DNA from: Nocardia nova SH22a
Lineage (GTDB): Bacteria > Actinomycetota > Actinomycetes > Mycobacteriales > Mycobacteriaceae
Direction of reading: 5' to 3'
Length of the DNA stretch: 64,000 nt
Assembly: GCF_000523235.1 (NCBI RefSeq)
Contig: NZ_CP006850.1
Coordinates: forward strand, 8,122,001-8,186,000
Part shown: positions 62,042 through 64,000 of the stretch, piece by piece
How positions within the stretch are numbered: the stretch's first letter is position 1
Layout of the letters: every line of letters starts with the position of its first letter
Translations under genes and position numbers: made by a program
Notes under the pieces: model-generated
The model's database searches: none
What the model saw: only the letters and a program-made list of their open reading frames with translations
What the model was told of the DNA's origin: nothing

Positions 62042-63376
62042 ATGAACGGTCCCGGCTTCACCCCCACCCAACTGGCAGCCCGGGCCGCCTATCTGCTGCG
62101 CGGCAACGATCTGGGGACGATGACCAGCGCGGCTCCAAAACTCTATCCACACATGTGGAGCTGGGATGCCGCCTTCGTCGCGGTCGGCTTGGCGCCGCTG
62201 AGCGTGGAACGTGCCGTCGTCGAACTCGACACCCTGCTGTCGGCGCAGTGGCGCAACGGGATGATCCCGCACATCGTGTTCGCCAATGGTGTGGACGGGT
62301 ATTTCCCCGGCCCGGCCCGCTGGGAATGCCGTCGCCTGGCCGCCAACGCACCCGCCGGACCGGACACCTCCGGCATCACCCAGCCGCCGGTGCACGCCAT
62401 CGCGGTGCAGCGCATTCTCGACCACTCCCGCAGGCACGGGCGCACCACCCGCGCGGTGGCCGAGGAATTCCTCGATCGCCGCTGGGTCGATCTGATGCGG
62501 TGGCATCGCTGGCTGGCGCACGGCCGCGATCCCAAACAGCACGGGCGGATCACGCTGTATCACGGCTGGGAATCCGGAATGGACAATTCCCCGCGCTGGG
62601 ACCGCGCCTACGCCAATGTCGTGGTCGGCGATCTGCCCCCGTATCGGCGCGCCGACCTGGACGTGGTCGACCCCGCACAGCGTCCCTCGAATCGCGAATA
62701 CGACCGCTACCTGTGGCTGGTGGAACAGATGCGGCGCTGTGGATACGACGATTTCCAGCTGGCGTCGGCCATGAGTTTCGCCGTGGAGGACGTCTTCGTG
62801 ACCGCGATCTTCGCGCTGGCCTGTGATGTGCTGGCCGGTATCGGCGAGGACTACCGGATGCCGAACGCCGATGTGCGCGAGCTCTACGAATGGGCCGACT
62901 ACTTCCGCGCCGGTGTCATCGCCACGACCGATGACCGCACCGGCGCCGCCCGCGATTTCGACCTGCGCGCCGATCAGTGGATCGGCACCGAAACCCTGGC
63001 CATGTTCGCGCCGCTGCTGTGCGGCGGACTGCCGCGCACCACCGAACGTTCGCTGCTGCGGTTGTTCGAGGGCCCGCGGTTCTGCGGACATCCGGATCTG
63101 CGCTACGCACTGCCGCCCTCGACCTCACCGGTTTCGAAGGATTTCCGTGCGCGCGAGTACTGGCGCGGCCCGGTCTGGCCGGTGATGAGCTGGCTGTTCT
63201 CCTGGGTGTTCGCCCGGCGCGGCTGGGCCGAACGGTCCTTCATGCTGCGTGCCGAAGGTTTGCGGCAGGCCGGTGACGGCAGCTTCGCGGAGTACTACGA
63301 CCCGTTCACCGGCGATCCGCTCGGCAGTATGCAACAGTCCTGGACGGCCGCGGCGGTCCTCGACTGGCTCGGATAA
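62042..63376 (+). CDS. Glucosylglycerate hydrolase (GgH-type, GH63 family)
   Basis: A 444-residue enzyme that hydrolyses 2-O-glucosylglycerate to glucose and glycerate, linked in mycobacteria to recovery from nitrogen limitation. It closely matches the M. hassiacum enzyme as I recall it. TPTQLAARAAYLLRGNDLGTM opens the domain, MWSWDAAFVAVGL carries the catalytic Asp, WESGMDNSPRWD forms the substrate site and FAEYYDPFTGDPLGSMQQSW the second catalytic region. There the Glu of SFAEYY is kept. ATG 62042 gives the length of the mycobacterial enzyme, but the frame is open to 61637, and GTG 62021 or ATG 61883 are alternatives. Confidence 0.9.
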   Translation: MNGPGFTPTQLAARAAYLLRGNDLGTMTSAAPKLYPHMWSWDAAFVAVGLAPLSVERAVVELDTLLSAQWRNGMIPHIVFANGVDGYFPGPARWECRRLAANAPAGPDTSGITQPPVHAIAVQRILDHSRRHGRTTRAVAEEFLDRRWVDLMRWHRWLAHGRDPKQHGRITLYHGWESGMDNSPRWDRAYANVVVGDLPPYRRADLDVVDPAQRPSNREYDRYLWLVEQMRRCGYDDFQLASAMSFAVEDVFVTAIFALACDVLAGIGEDYRMPNADVRELYEWADYFRAGVIATTDDRTGAARDFDLRADQWIGTETLAMFAPLLCGGLPRTTERSLLRLFEGPRFCGHPDLRYALPPSTSPVSKDFRAREYWRGPVWPVMSWLFSWVFARRGWAERSFMLRAEGLRQAGDGSFAEYYDPFTGDPLGSMQQSWTAAAVLDWLG

Positions 63377-63413
63377 GCCACGGTAAACCCTGGTCACATC
63401 CGCCTCGGCTGCA

Positions 63414-63419
63414 TACTCT
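63414..63419 (+). promoter_or_regulatory. -10 element, leaderless GH25 gene
   Basis: TACTCT followed by 7 nt and the ATG at 63427. Confidence 0.45.
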
Positions 63420-63426
63420 CTTACCC

Positions 63427-64000
63427 ATGTATCGACGCACCGTGGCTCGTCCGAAAGTCCGTCGCTTCTCCGCAGCCCTGCCGCTGCTCGCGGTTGCCGG
63501 CATATTCTCGGCAACCGGTCTCGCCCATGCCGCACCCACCGGGCCGGATGTGTCGTCCTGGCAGCATGTCGACGGCCGGTTCATCGACTGGTTCGCCGTC
63601 CGCGCCTCCGGGCACAACTTCGCCATGGTCAAGGCCACCGAGGGCCTGGACTACATGAACCCCTATTTCGTTCCCGACAGTCTGCTGATGCGCGCCGCGG
63701 GCGTCGCGCGCGGCACCTACCACTACGCGCATCCGGATCTCCCGCCCGAACCGCAGGCCGCGCTGTACGCCGCGGTGGTGCTGGGACAGAACGGTCCCCT
63801 GGACCTGCCGCCCGTGCTCGATATGGAGAACTCCGGCGGCCTGCCCCCGGCCGCGCTGATCGACTGGACCCACCGCTACCTCAGCACGGTGCAGGCGCTG
63901 ACCGGGCGCGTTCCGATCATCTACACCTATCCGCGGTTCTGGCAGACCGCGATGGCCGACTCCGATCAGTTCCATCAGTACCCGCTGTGGATCGCCGACT
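63427..64000 (+). CDS. Secreted GH25 lysozyme, C-terminus beyond the window
   Basis: 191 codons are visible. The signal peptide is about residues 1-36 (basic MYRRTVARPKVRR, hydrophobic LPLLAVAGIFSATGLAHA, cleavage after AHA). The GH25 (Chalaropsis-type) barrel follows. GPDVSSWQHVDG carries the first catalytic Asp, FAMVKATEGLDYMNPYF is strand 2, and PPVLDMENSGGLPP supplies the second Asp-Glu pair; all are the standard positions. It cleaves peptidoglycan outside the membrane. The start is 7 nt after TACTCT. Confidence 0.9.
   Translation, partial: MYRRTVARPKVRRFSAALPLLAVAGIFSATGLAHAAPTGPDVSSWQHVDGRFIDWFAVRASGHNFAMVKATEGLDYMNPYFVPDSLLMRAAGVARGTYHYAHPDLPPEPQAALYAAVVLGQNGPLDLPPVLDMENSGGLPPAALIDWTHRYLSTVQALTGRVPIIYTYPRFWQTAMADSDQFHQYPLWIAD

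Overview
The window is high-GC actinobacterial chromosome, most likely Nocardia or a close relative in the Mycobacteriales. The evidence is the mycolate-flippase gene mmpL3 in its mycobacterial neighbourhood, a SigL/RslA pair, an XRE-DUF5753/DUF397 pair, a mycobacterial-type glucosylglycerate hydrolase and frequent leaderless GTG/ATG starts. I saw no rRNA, tRNA, CRISPR array or insertion sequence. The assignment rests on protein families and gene order recalled from Mycobacterium tuberculosis; no search was run.

1-28.4 kb is a conserved core block that mirrors M. tuberculosis Rv0204c-Rv0225. It holds a divergent glycosyltransferase/methyltransferase pair (Rv0225/Rv0224c type), pckA, a GTPase-like pair (Rv0210/Rv0209 type), trmB, an Rv0207c-type gene, mmpL3, a MacS-type two-component system with an AI-2E-type permease (Rv0205 type), a class III adenylate cyclase, an Rv0204c-type membrane protein and a penicillin-binding-protein-like lipoprotein. 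trmB, the Rv0207c-type gene and mmpL3 are packed with overlapping or near-overlapping ends. MmpL3 carries an unusually long, repetitive Pro-rich tail. The PBP-like lipoprotein has lost the transpeptidase catalytic motifs.

28.4-37.8 kb is mixed metabolism and regulation: aroQ, an imine-reductase-like enzyme with a divergent HxlR regulator, glycerate kinase, a secreted peptidase-type hydrolase, AlgH/YqgE, sigL-rslA, and a DUF1772 gene whose promoter is bracketed by two matching palindromes.

38-45 kb is the most distinctive accessory segment. Four overlapping or nearly abutting genes on the minus strand encode a thiamine-diphosphate enzyme, an SRPBCC-like protein, a KAS III-like enzyme lacking the usual catalytic His, and a HisC-like aminotransferase. 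Divergent from them are an EXLDI-family regulator-like gene with a palindrome inside its promoter and a DrrA/DrrB-like ABC exporter. Together they look like a small-molecule biosynthesis and export locus that I cannot match to a known product.

45-56.7 kb holds gdhA, a secreted carboxylesterase with a divergent TetR gene, the XRE/DUF397 pair, a run of small unknown genes (two share a CAxKxxA(Y/F)xxLVxxGRIxP motif), a probable two-gene toxin-antitoxin operon with a perfect palindromic operator, a YnfA-type membrane protein, an AraC regulator, a membrane-anchored methyltransferase and a succinate-semialdehyde-type dehydrogenase.

56.7-64 kb holds a HAD phosphatase, an SdpI-like protein, leuS, a short-chain dehydrogenase, glucosylglycerate hydrolase and a secreted GH25 lysozyme cut by the right edge. 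Decayed copies of the HAD gene lie at about 55.0 kb and 61.7 kb, and a decayed copy of the AraC 3' end lies at about 55.1 kb, so this end has been rearranged by local duplication and loss.
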